Below the pieces are notes generated by a model, which searched no databases, was not told where the DNA came from, and worked only from the letters and a program-made list of their open reading frames with translations. A program made the translations under genes and the position numbers. Positions 10,691 to 21,198 of a stretch of DNA of 64,000 nt are shown here, one piece after another. The stretch covers positions 1,286,525 to 1,350,524 of the forward strand of contig JAVLUZ010000346.1 of NCBI GenBank assembly GCA_036768485.1, in the 5' to 3' direction. Positions within the stretch are counted from its first letter, which is position 1. The number at the start of each line of letters is the position of its first letter. This stretch comes from Mermis nigrescens. Lineage: Eukaryota > Nematoda > Enoplea > Mermithida > Mermithidae.

Positions 10691-12410
10691 ATTATTTTTT
10701 TTTCTCTTTGATATGGACTATGATCCATTGCAGTACGCAACACATTTGCAAGCAACGTTTTTGCAAATTTATAAGCAAATTTGTCACATGATGTTAGCTG
10801 CATCTTGCGGTTCATCAAATACGCGAACCCTATGCGTTGACTAAACGGCAAATGTCTTAGTCTGCAAGGCAGTCGCGTTCTAAATCCGGAAACTTTTTTT
10901 TCTCGTTTCAGGCATCCTCAAAGGCAAAAGCCGGGAACGATGTCTTATTTGGCTGCAGTCAAACAGCCACAACAGCGTTCGTGCCATGCTCAATGCCGCC
11001 GCAATTGCCGCCATGATTGAGTGATGGTTTCAAAGGTTTTTGCCGGTTGCCCACACCACTGCTCGTCATAATTGCGCATTGGCCAGGCTCTGTAGCCGTG
11101 GCTTCTGATATCCAATATGAGGATCAGACGCCTTTGATCCTTTCACAAAGTTATTCTTTTTTTTAGGGCTAGCCGACGAGATTGGAACAAATACAAGAAT
11201 ACCGCGAGAGGCAAACGATGATATATCGCCAGCTGGCGTTGTTATTGAAGCCATCAAATTTGCAGGCCGGACCCCCCCCCCCGTTTTCTTTTTGTCGTTT
11301 CAGATAGAATCCACCTCAATTTTGGCAACATTGACGCCGCATGATCAATCCAAGCAGCGGTTGCTGCAGCGGTCTAGTGGAGGTTTTGGTCGTTTCCCAT
11401 CACCAGTGCGTAGGTTGCCGTGGCCGCGTTCAACCCCACCGCCGCGAGCAATGCAGCACCAGAGGTCGCCACAGTCCACCGTCGACATTGACTGTTAGCA
11501 GCAGCAGCGCCTTTCATTGCCACGGTCCAGCAGTTGTTCAAGCCACACTCAACATCAATCGTGTTCACCACCACATTCTATCAAAATTTTTTGGAAGATT
11601 TGGCCGCTTTCCTTTGCCGCCGCGTTCTATCCAGGACGATTTCCGTCGTCCGGCTACGCTTTCTAGCCAACCACTAATTTACTACGGGTTCGAGCAGCCG
11701 TCGTCTCATTCTATTTCGTTTGATCAACATCGCCAACTGCGCAAACGTAACTGCACATCGATTTATTCAGCAGCGATCGCCTGTCGTCGCGTCGCGATAC
11801 CAACTCTAGCAACTCTTTGCAGCGCCGTTCGATTCGTTCGTCGCGTTTCTTTTCACCAACAAAGCCCGATTTTAAACGCCACAACTAGCCACGTTTGGCT
11901 CTCTCTATATTTGGACTCTGCGTTTGTGCCGATGGCCAGCAGCATACCGTTTGTTGGATCAACGTCGTTTTATTCGCGTTTTGTCGTAAAATGTTCTTAT
12001 TATAAAAACTACTAGTTCGCGTTTCGTTATTCCTTGTGCCTTTTAAATCTCGTCTTTAATTTTTGTCTTCAAATTTTACGTAACCTCGTCATTTTAAACT
12101 CGTTGATTCTTGACCTCGCTCAGAGCAAGTGTGGCCTCATTTTATCTTAATTTTATCTAAAATCTACTTAAATTTCTCTTTTATTCAAATTTATTTTTCA
12201 GGTCTCTGCACTACTCGATAGAGGCTCAGTCATGGATTCAGCCGCCATACTTTTCAACTCAAAATTTTCTTCCCTTCCACAGGGGCCCAACCTAAAAAAT
12301 TTCAATAAATTACTCAAAATTTTCCATTTGTTGGATCCCCAACAATTTTTTCTCATATTTCAATAATTTTCATTTCAATTAAAAAATTCGGCCCGTGTTC
12401 CGAATTTTTT
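10691..12410 (+). other. Degenerate downstream coding and 3' UTR of the older retroelement
   Basis: No continuous gene is seen. Short coherent peptide stretches appear at about 10915-11024 (ending in a TGA) and 11165-11255. From 11340 to 11900 the DNA is rich in CGT/CGC arginine-type codons, like the tail of the intact element at 30170-30734. I infer this is the worn equivalent of the C-terminal part of the exonuclease ORF. Several TTTTCAG-type pyrimidine tracts resemble acceptor sites (near 10588, 10911 and 11303), so a spliced gene was considered. The homology to the intronless intact element makes decay more likely. The stretch 12010-12410 is AT-rich 3' UTR. Confidence 0.4.
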
Positions 12411-12411
12411 C

Positions 12412-12426
12412 CCGGTGAGGGAGGAG
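12412..12426 (+). promoter_or_regulatory. Polypurine tract before LTR
   Basis: GGTGAGGGAGGAG directly precedes the TGTAGA that opens the LTR. This is the expected position for the plus-strand primer of reverse transcription. Confidence 0.55.
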
Positions 12427-13589
12427 TGTAGATAGTGTATCTACACGTGCCGTTTACACTTACGGCCATTACGCACCTTAGTGCGCCAATTCCGACCATC
12501 CGGTCTTTTGGTTCCACTTTGGCGATCCAGCCATAGTTTTCAGATCGATAGTATGACATGCGGAGGCATTCCGACCACGCAGTGTCAATTGGTTGGACTC
12601 TTGTCGCTATGTGTCGCGAGGGATACAAAGATGCGACCTTTTACTGTGGAACCCCTACAAGTCCCCTATCATTTCTTTACAATTAAAACATAGGCGACAT
12701 GACCGCTATTCACGTTGAGCCTGTGCAGAGACCCGAAAAATCCATGTGCAAGTAGCGCCAAATTCTTATAAATAACATTTCTTTCTATTTCTCTTCTTAT
12801 ATTACTGTAGGCCTCCCTCCAATCATTATTGGTGCGGTTGTGGCAAGAATTGCCTTTTTATTTCCTGGCGTGTCATCTTCGACTTTATCAGCGCCTAAGA
12901 CTGTACATATTGGTTTGATTTGGTAAAAGCTAGAAAATTAGCTGTCTAGAGGTGCATTATACCGCAGGCAGTTAAGGATTGGGAATTGGCCGGCCTCGAC
13001 TTAAATAATTGCCGGATTCTATTGGGTAAAACCTTTTATTTATCATTTCGTTCAAAATTCATAATTCCTTTTTCGAACCAAAAACCTATAAAAATTATTA
13101 CATAATTTTTATAGTGGATGACAGCCCGGATAAGAGCTCTTTGTTGTTGTGATTTAGGTACAGAGTGCTATTGGAACCAGAATTTATAAGTAGTTTCGCC
13201 ATAGGTAATCTGGCGCGAAACCTTTTCAATTCTTTTCGCGAAAAATTATTCTTTTGGTCTAAAAAGGTCCAAGGACCTAGGGCGAATACCGGGGTTATCT
13301 AATTACTCCTGTGTTAGGAACCGCGGTCGGATTTCCCTTCCCATAATTGGAAAAGTGCAGGTGAATTGCCGCAGTTTCCTATCCAGCGCTAGTTGTAGCA
13401 AAGGTACTTAGGTAAGCCCCGAAGGTACTTATTGGGGTTCGTTGCTTTGGTAGTTGTTGTGTGTTGGGTATCTTCCCCGACGGCGTGCTGTCGGTTTAGC
13501 TATCCGTACATACTTCAAGTACTTAATCAGCAAACTCGTTTGCGCGCGCTAAGACAACTCCAAGGTAACTAAAAGCCCTAAAAGTTACA
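12427..13589 (+). repeat. LTR copy A (3' LTR of the older element)
   Basis: It begins TGTAGATAG and ends GTTACA, so it has the expected TG...CA ends, and is about 1163 bp long. The first 20 bp form a hairpin (TGTAGATA / TATCTACA), as does the start of the LTR at 31463. A perfect palindrome CTATAAAAATTATTACATAA and complement lies near 13088-13115. It is matched by copy B directly behind it and by copy C inverted. Short ORFs inside it are not genes. Confidence 0.65.
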
Positions 13590-14341
13590 ATAGTGTATCT
13601 ACACGAGTCCTTTACACTAACGACCAAAACGCACCTTAGTGCGTCTAGTATGACCATCCGGTCTTTGAGTTCCAGTTTGGCGATCCAGCCATGTTTTCCG
13701 ACCACTTTACAGTCAGATAGATTCCGACAGTAGGACGTGCGGAGGTGATTCAGTCACGCAGCGTCATTTGGTTGGACCTACTTCGCTATGTGTTGCAAGA
13801 GACACATTACTGCGTTTTGCCTGTGGAACCCAAATAACTCCCCTTTTATTTCTTTACATTTAAAACATAGGCAACATGACCACTATTCACGTTAAGCCTG
13901 TGCAGAGACCGGAAAAATCCATGCGCAAGTAGCACTCATTTTTGTTATAAAAACATTACATTCTCTTTTCTTTTTCTCTCTTACTGTAAATCCCCCCTCA
14001 GCAATTATTTGTTCGGCTTGAGTAGAGTTAGTGCGTCCTTTTTATTTCCTGGCATGTCGACATTGACCTTGTGAACGCCATAGTCTGTAAAATTGTTTGG
14101 TGTATATAAAAGCTAGAAAAGTAACTACCTAGAGTTGCACTATAACGCAGGTAGTTGTGGGAATTAGATTTGGCCGGCTTCGACATTTGCCATCGCCGGA
14201 ATTAGTTTGGGTAAAACCTTTTTTGTAGCATATTTTCATCAAAATTCTTCAATCCTTTTCGAACTAAAAAACTATAAAAATTATTACATAATTTTTATAG
14301 AAGATGACAGCCTGGAGTAGAGCTCTTTGTTGTTGTATTTA
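13590..14341 (+). repeat. LTR copy B, 3'-truncated, tandem to A
   Basis: It starts at ATAGTGTATCTACACG, lacking about the first five bases of the LTR, directly after the last base of copy A. It runs parallel to A as far as the GAGCTCTTTGTTGTTGT segment and then stops, losing roughly the last 430 bp. Unlike A it retains a TATA-like GTATATAAAAG near 14101. It is then joined to inverted copy C. Confidence 0.6.
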
Positions 14342-15278
14342 TGTAACTTCTGGGGCTTTGCCCGCTTTCAAGTTGTTGGAGTATCTTAGCGCGCGCAAAT
14401 GAGTTGGCTGATTAAGTACTTGAAGTATGTACGGATAGCTAAACTGACAGCACACCGTCAGGACAGATACCCAACACACAACAACTACGAAAGCAACATA
14501 CCCCAATGAAGTACCTTTGGGGCTTACCTAAGTACCTATGCTACAATTAGCGCTTGTCAAGAAGCTGCGGTAAAAACCTGCACTCTTCCAAAATGACCCT
14601 GAAAACCTGCTACCTAAAATCTCCACGGACGTAATTGGTACAGTACCTATGGAGATTATGGGTTGAGAGATGCCGACCACGAGATCTTAACCAGGAGTAA
14701 TTAGATAACCCCGGAATTTACCCTAGGTCCTTGGACCTCTTTAGACCAAAAGAAATATTTTTCGCGAAAATAATTGAAAAGGTTTCGCACTAGATTAACT
14801 ATAGCGAAACAACTTACAAATTTCGGTTCCAATAGCACTCTGTACTTAAATCACAACAACAAGAGCTCTACTCAGGCTATCATCCACTATAAAAATTATG
14901 TAATAATTTTTATAGATTTTTTGGTTTGAAAGAGGAATTGTAAATTTTGAACGAAATGATAAATAAAGGTTTTACCCAATAGAATCCGGCAATTATTTAA
15001 GTCGAGGCCGGCCAATTCCCAATCGCTTAACTGCCTGCGGTATAATGCACCTCTAGACAGCTAATTTTCTAGCTTTTACCAAGTCAAACCAATATGTACA
15101 GGTCTTGGCGCTGATAAAGTCGAAGAAGACACGCCAGTAATTATAAAGGCAACTCTGCCACAACCGCACTAATCATCCTCAGGGGGATTGGCCTACAGTA
15201 ATATATGAAGAGAAAGAAAAAGAAATGTTTTTATGACAGAAATTGTGTGCTACTTGCACATAGATTTTTCGGGTTCCT

Positions 15279-15571
15279 TCTACCACGTACGGGCAGCAAG
15301 AGAATTTCTGAGAAGTCTCAAGATTTTTTTGAAGGTCAAAAAATGGCCTTAAAAATGGTGGTATGGTGATAAAACACCATTTTTCGACGTTTCTCATCAA
15401 GCACTATCCATTGGCATCAAAAATTGCGAAAAAAGCGAAAAAATTTTCAGAAATTGAATTCTGGGGGGTATTTTGATTTCTGGGGGGGGGTATTTCTGAT
15501 TTCTGGGGGTATTTTGGTTTCTGGGGGTGCATACTCCCCCCGTAAACCCCCCCCCCCCCACGCCCAGGTGC
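15279..15571 (-). mobile_element. C-rich MITE K2
   Basis: It is the reverse complement of the MITE at 26323-26590 and is related to 52432-52643. Shared blocks are GGCAGCAAGA, AAAAATGGTGGTATGG and CAAAAAATTGCG-like stretches, plus runs of C near the end that starts CACCTGGGCGTGG. It interrupts LTR copy C, where the matching stretch in copy A (near 12725) is continuous. A possible 8 bp duplication CGGGTTCC / CGGTCTCC matches 6 of 8. Confidence 0.65.
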
Positions 15572-15844
15572 GGTCTCCGCGCAAGCTCAACATGAATAGC
15601 GGTCAGTGTCGCCTATGTTTTAAATGTAAAAAGTGATAGGGGACTTGTAGGGGGGTTCCACAGTAAAAAAGTCGCATCGCCGTATCCCTTGCGACACCGA
15701 GCAACAAGAGTCCAACCAATTCGACACTCCGCTGGTCGGATATAGCACATCCGCATGTCACATCGTCGATCTGCGGCAAACTATGGCTGGATCGCCAAAG
15801 TGGCTGGAACAAAATGACTGGATGGTCGGAATATTTTTACCACC

Positions 15845-15848
<4 letters not shown>

Positions 15849-15883
<35 letters not shown>

Positions 15884-15912
15884 GCGCGCGCGCGCGCGCG
15901 CAGCGCGCGCGC
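15849..15912. repeat. Poly-T and GC simple repeat
   Basis: About 33 T are followed by a (GC)n run of about 30 bp. Both are low-complexity tracts inside LTR copy C. Confidence 0.9.
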
Positions 15913-16022
15913 TCAATAATGTACAAATGCGAGAAACAAATCGTGTAGATACATTATTCTACATTTATCATTCAGAGTGCTAGTAAAATCGAAATTCTGT
16001 AATTTGTTTCGCCTTAAGTATT

Positions 16023-17638
16023 CACTGTTAAAAAAATGTTGTGAGTACACAAAAAGTTGTGAGTAATTGGCTGCCACAACTTTTATGTGTCGTGGTTACT
16101 ACACAATATTCTGTGAGGCTGCTACATAAGAAAGCAATCTAAGAAGCAACAAAAATATTGTGCTATAATGAGCTTAGCGTCAATTTGTTCTGTGAAGATC
16201 CAGCACAACTTTCAATCCTCCAGAATATCGATTTTTGGGCCCCAATCTGAAAGCTTTAACCATTGGGCGCTTTCATAGCACACATTTGATGATAGGTATA
16301 ACGCTAACCTGCTGAGAGAAATAGAAAAAATGCACTAGTCAGTTTTTCTGAGACCAAATTCGTTTCTCCTTAGGCTTAAAGTAGCTGACCAATGAATTTG
16401 TGACATCGGATATATAAGGTCACATTTGAAATAACAAGGCATTAATATTGAGCAAAGATTAACTGGGTATTCACACAAAGCAATAATGATCAAGAGAAAA
16501 TGCACAAGAACTTGCTTTCTGAGCACTTCAAAATTTTAGCATATGTGCTATACAGTAGCATTGCAGAGCAGAGGAAACTGGGTACTTGAAAAAAATAGAG
16601 TCAAACATGTTTCAAGATTTTATTAAAGAGAACATTGCAGTCTAAGTTTTTCTCATGTTTCGAAATATAGACGCAAAAATCTCAATATCCACGTACAAAA
16701 ATTGTGATTTTTCTTAACTTTCCAATGCTCTATTTTAATCATAACAATTTTATACGTCCATTTTTCAAAAACCCCCAAATTTATGAAATTTTGCCTGAAA
16801 AATTTAGCTTGTCCTATAAGAATTTCACTAAACATCAATTGGGAATGAAAAACAATTAGTGCGTAGATTATATTGAAGATATTCTACCATTTTTAAGAGT
16901 CACTTTTGACATATAAATATGTCTTCCGGCTCGGTTCAAGATAAAGAAGTTAAGAAGTTAATCTATTCAGCATGCAGCATTGGAAAAATGTTATCAAAGC
17001 CTGACAACTGCTAGCGAAGAAGGATCACGAGCAATAACATTTGCTATTGAAGACAAGGTCATTAAAATAAGCTTGCCTTAATAGCAAGTAAAGAAATGCA
17101 CGCAAAATCACTCGAATAGTAAAACAGAAAGAGTCAATAAAACCATTTACATAACAAGATCCGATCAATTTAAGCTGAATTCAGCCACAATCATATTGAA
17201 TAAGAGTAAATACAGGTATATAATAAATAAATATATTAATGTCAGTATTATCTATCTCGGAAAAATAAATATTTAATCAAAAATTGAAAAATCATTAGGT
17301 ATAAAAACACACAGCACACAAACTGACGAATGTGCTCCAAACTGCTGCATTCACCACCATTCGTTCCATCACAACTGCGAGTATGAAGTAGGTTACCTAC
17401 ACTTTCATCTTAGTACTGGTTACGATGAATCATGTTTTCTGCTATGAGCGGTCATGTGCACATCAACCTGAGCCTAATCAATATGCGCCATAGCTTGTAG
17501 GCAGAACACAAAAAAGTTGTGTTGGATAAACAGACATCCGAATCGTTAAGTACCTACACAATATTTTTGTGTCCATGGAACAGATTTGTAGCTTGGACAC
17601 AATTTTATTGTGCAGGTACAACGATTTTTTTTACAGTG
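16023..17638. mobile_element. Probable non-autonomous TIR transposon with CACTGT ends
   Basis: The left end CACTGTTAAAAAAATG and the complement of the right end, CACTGTAAAAAAAATC, are inverted repeats. TTGTG and ACACAA motifs recur just inside both ends. No clear target duplication is visible (flanks TATT and CAGA). CACTG-type ends occur in several superfamilies, including CMC, so the class is open. The interior is AT-rich without a recognisable gene; the short minus-strand ORFs at 16335-16838 are not convincing. Confidence 0.45.
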
Positions 17639-17757
17639 CAGACATGCCAAGTAGCCACTCAAGCCCTGGGGAGCAGCTCTTGGTCTGGCCCCTCAGTTAG
17701 CTTCATTGGGGCCGTGTCTAGATTTGTTGCCATCGTTTTTCGATACCTATACGACTA

Positions 17758-17982
17758 TAGTCTGTTTCATTTAACTTTGCGGTTTTCTTTGAAAGTTTTC
17801 CTTTAAGACTTAGGCTACAAAAGCGGTTTAAATTTGTGATGCAGTAATGCGGCTTAACACTGGCATGCGTCCCCAAGTGACTCGACATACTGTAGAATAT
17901 CATATTAATTGTACTAGTTTAAAACACTTTTGTAGTCACTTTAAATTTGTTCAAAAACCTCAAAGCTAAATGAAACAGATTA
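17758..17982. mobile_element. 225 bp MITE N1 with TA target site
   Basis: The inverted ends TAGTCTGTTTCATTTAAC and, from the right, TAATCTGTTTCATTTAGC are flanked by TA on both sides (17756-17757 and 17983-17984). This is Tc1/mariner-like behaviour. Near-full copy at 52745-52970, fragment at 34657-34736. It sits exactly where readable gag begins, so the 5' part of the gypsy element is missing on its other side. Confidence 0.75.
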
Positions 17983-17986
17983 TAGA

Positions 17987-18505
17987 TTGTTTTGCTCCCT
18001 ACCCAACGACATTTGTGAATCTTATGAACTCACGAAACAAGCATTAATTGCAGAGTTTCGGCCTAACGACTCAGATACATTGTTTGATAGATTTCTTGAA
18101 CGAAAACAGCACCCATCAGAGTCTGTGAACGCTTATTTTTTGGCGTTACGCGAAGATCTCATTCAAGCTCAACCAGAAATTCAAGTTGACTTGATAGCTT
18201 TTGAGAAAATGCTTTGTCATCAGCTCAGAAAAGGGATGAATCCAGATATTGTGAGAAAAGCTTACAAAAGAGCACCTGAAGCACCGCTTCAAGATTTTCT
18301 TCATGCTGCGCGTTGCATAGAGTTTGCAAACCTACAGTATGCTTCAGCTAAGCAGCCTACGCCATATTTACCAGCAACTGCCGCTGCAGTATCCAGTAGC
18401 GTGTTGCCAAAAAATAATTTTCGGCGTTCAACGTATAGTCAAAATAAGACCCCCGTCAATCTACGTCTTTTCGTCAATCGCGTCCAGAGACATCTAATGC
18501 TTTAG
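17987..18505 (+). pseudogene. gag capsid region (partial)
   Basis: It encodes the C-terminal capsid part of gag, the structural protein of the virus-like particle. The sequence LPNDICESYELTKQALIAEF followed by RFLERKQHPSESVNAYF fits the Retrotrans_gag capsid pattern. The N-terminus is lost at the MITE ending at 17982, so no true start codon is present. The frame ends at TAG 18503-18505. The nucleocapsid zinc knuckle continues 10 bp later in another frame, which indicates a frameshift. Confidence 0.8.
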
Positions 18506-18513
18506 CGCAATGA

Positions 18514-19983
18514 TATTGCGTGTATTGCAAACACATGGGCCACACCAGAGATGAATGTTTTCGGCGTCAGCAAAACAACAACCGAAATTATCGCAACAGC
18601 GAAACTCACAATTCTAGTGAGTACGCGAATCGATACCGTAGCCAATCCAGGCCAATGTTTCAAAACAATTCATCATCGTGGCGATCGAACTACCGTACTC
18701 CGTATAATTCTCGTGTGTTTCAAAACTCACAGTATCCATCTACGTCTCAAAATTATGACTCCCGTCAAGATTTTCGACGTCCGAGCAATGATTTTTGGCA
18801 AAATTACGGTAATCGCCAGAACTACCGTAATCCTTACAGTAATACGCGATACTATGACAATGAAAGAAATATGTTTGCAAATAATCGTTTTGCAGAACAT
18901 TCTCAGAATTATCGCCAGCCGAATAACGCGTATCGACAATTTCCGCAGCAATCTGTACGTTCTAACCCCCTGGCAGTTACGTATTTGGTATCTTCCACAC
19001 CCACCGTTACGTTTCCCCCACCGCAACCGACCCAACCGTCATCTAATAACGAAAACATCGTAACTTTGTCCGTTTCGACTTCCGAAAATTCGGAACAGCT
19101 TTTTGCATCTCAAGCTTTTCTCGAAGAATATCATCGTTTACAGAAACGTTTAGCAGTCTACGAAAAGCTAAACTCGCAAGTCAAAACTCAGGATGCAGCT
19201 AATAAAACCGTTGTTAGCCATGCATCTACGAATTTGCCTACAATCTTAGCAGAAATCAACGGAATAAAGCTCCCTGCGTTAATTGACACAGGATCGCAAG
19301 TCACAATGATGACCACAAGCGCTTTCCTGCGTTTAGGTTTCAAATTGCCACCGAAGCAAGCAGCGCATGTTGTTCACGGAATTGGAAAAATGACAGCAAC
19401 CGTGCGTTTCACCTATATCATGCATATCACAGTCGCAGAACAAACCACTCCGGCTGTTGTCTTAGTCATCGATGACTTACCGGAAGATTTGCTTCTAGGC
19501 TTCGATTTTTGCAAACAAGCTTTACTTTTTGTCAACACAGTCGAAGATTGTGCTTTTGCCAATGGCTTTCGTGTCGAATTACTATCCGCAAATGACAAAA
19601 AACATTTACGCGTAAACCCTGATACGCAAACTGCGTGTCCAGTTTGTGCTCGCGTAACTGTTACCGAATCAATTGTCATTCAACCGCGTCACGAAGTTGT
19701 GACGCCCGGATATATTTGTTGTGGTCAATTCAATGACGAAATTGCTCTTTTTGAACCTGATAATGATTTCATGCTAAGCAAATCACTGTTCGTCGCACCA
19801 GCTATCATCGACACATCAGTTCCTGTTTTCCCACTTCGCGTCTGTAACACGTCTAAATCACCTATCACCATAGATATTGGAGAATTCATAGGTTCTTTAA
19901 CGACTGAAGCTGAAATCGTGTCTCATGTCGCCCTATCAGACGATAGAGCGCCCGAACTTTTGCATCAATCAACAAAGCCTTAA
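18514..19983 (+). pseudogene. Gag zinc knuckle and aspartic protease
   Basis: A CCHC knuckle CVYCKHMGHTRDEC (C-x2-C-x4-H-x4-C) opens this frame at about 18517, just after a TGA at 18511-18513. A long Asn/Arg/Tyr/Ser-rich linker follows. The retropepsin active site LIDTGSQVTMM has its catalytic Asp codon at 19285, and the flap-end motif DLLLGFDF is near 19490. The frame ends at TAA 19981-19983, while the coding sense moves to the -1 frame, already open from 19947. I saw no obvious slippery heptamer, so I read this as a frameshift mutation rather than programmed recoding. Confidence 0.85.
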
Positions 19984-20930
19984 ATGGTTCGGCAATAAAT
20001 GCCCATCAGCAACAGCAGGTTCGTGATCTGTGCCAGCGTTACTCTTCAATTTTCGCCCTGAAAGGAGAACCCTTAGGCCGAACGCCACTCCTAAAGCATC
20101 ATATCAATACAGGTGATAGTCCGCCTATCACAGGAAAAACATATCGCGTCGAACATTCGCGTCGAAAAGCGATGCAAGCAGTTATCGACGAAATGTTAGC
20201 TGATAAAGTGATTCGTCCAACTACAAGCCCATGGGCTAGTCCGTTATTCCTAATCGGTAAAAAGGATGGTTCTTTGCGTCCAGTTGTAGACTATCGTCGC
20301 CTAAATGAAGTGACCAAGACCCAAGTGTATCCGTTACCTCAAATCGAAGATTATTTCGATGCTCTCGGATCGGCAGCGTATTTTTCTACGCTAGATCTCA
20401 AATCAGGTTATTGGCAAATCCCGTTAGATAAAGAATCACGGGAGAAAACAGCTTTCATTTGCCCTGTCGGTCACTACGAATTCAATGTGTTACCTTTTGG
20501 TCTCAAAAATGCGCCAGCAGATTTTCAGCGCTTAATGGAATTAGTTCTAGCAGGACTAAACTGGAACAAGTGCCTAGTTTACATCGACGATATCATAGTT
20601 TTTTCTCGAACTTTCCCAGAACATCTTCAAGACTTAGAGAAAGTTTTTAAGGCCTTAAGTGACGCAGATTTGCGCATTAAGCCGGACAAATGCCATTTTG
20701 CCCACAACGAAGTGCAATTTTTAGGGCATAGAATTAGTTCTTTTGGGATCGCGCCAGACCCAACAAAAGTTGCAGATGTACGAAGTTTTCCAACTCCGAA
20801 AAATGTGAAAGGCGTACAAAAATTCCTTGGCCTTGTACATTGGTTCAAAAAGTTCGTAAAGGATCTCGCAAAAGTAGCTAAGCCACTTTTCAACTTATTG
20901 CGAAAAAGATATACCTTTCGTTTGGACTGA
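19947..20930 (+). pseudogene. Ty3/gypsy reverse transcriptase
   Basis: It makes DNA from the element RNA. The frame is open from 19947 (first ATG 20172). Motifs in order are PLGRTPLLKHHINTGD upstream, LIGKKDGSLRPVVDYRRLN, STLDLKSGYWQI with the first catalytic Asp, LPFGLKNAPADFQR, and CLVYIDDIIVFS, where YIDD holds the other two. FLGHRISSFGI and KFLGLVHWFKKFV follow. All catalytic residues are intact. A 1-base-type frameshift in an A run near 20905 ends the sensible frame. Confidence 0.93.
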
Positions 20931-21198
20931 AAAGCATCAAGAAGCTTTCGAAAAAATCAAGGATGCTTTCACTTCTCCGCCAATCCTACAATTGCCAAAG
21001 TTTGACGATAAACATCAGTTCATCTTGACAACTGATGCCAGCAACTATGCTTTAGGTGCAATTCTTACCCAAAAGCATCTGCCGTCGGGTAATCGCTTCA
21101 TACTCAGCTATGCAAGCCGAGTCTTGAATTCAGCTGAGTGCAATTACGCCACGTCAGAGAAAGAAGCTCTAGCCGTTGTGTGGGCGATTAAATACTAC
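20905..21198 (+). pseudogene. RNase H domain, N-terminal part
   Basis: DIPFVWTEKHQEAFEKIK, then TTDASNYALGAILTQ and SEKEALAVVWAIKYY, form the first half of the gypsy RNase H. This domain degrades the RNA of the RNA-DNA hybrid. The frame is shifted relative to RT. The coding is cut at 21198 by the 3.87 kb repeat and resumes at 25068. Confidence 0.9.

Larger units (their letters stand above)
14342..15963 (-). repeat. LTR copy C, inverted
   Basis: The complement of GTTACA starts it at 14342 and the complement of TGTAGA ends it at 15963, so it is a full-length inverted LTR. Complementary blocks to copy A include 14395-14460 against 13500-13550 and 14880-15180 against 12800-13130. It has been enlarged by the MITE at 15279-15571 and by the poly-T plus GC simple repeat at 15849-15912. 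Confidence 0.6.

Noticed and set aside
10540..11310. Possible spliced host gene suggested by several TTTTCAG acceptor-like tracts
   Set aside because: The peptide stretches match the intronless exonuclease ORF at 27225, donors do not pair convincingly, and an LTR follows. Decay explains it better.
12427..15963. A single DNA transposon with very long terminal inverted repeats
   Set aside because: Copies A and B are direct, the ends are TG...CA after a purine tract, and retroelement coding sequence precedes copy A. LTRs fit better, though the transposon reading is not fully excluded.
19947..19983. Programmed -1 frameshift between protease and RT
   Set aside because: The overlap is short, no slippery heptamer is apparent, and the rest of gag-pol is also frameshifted.
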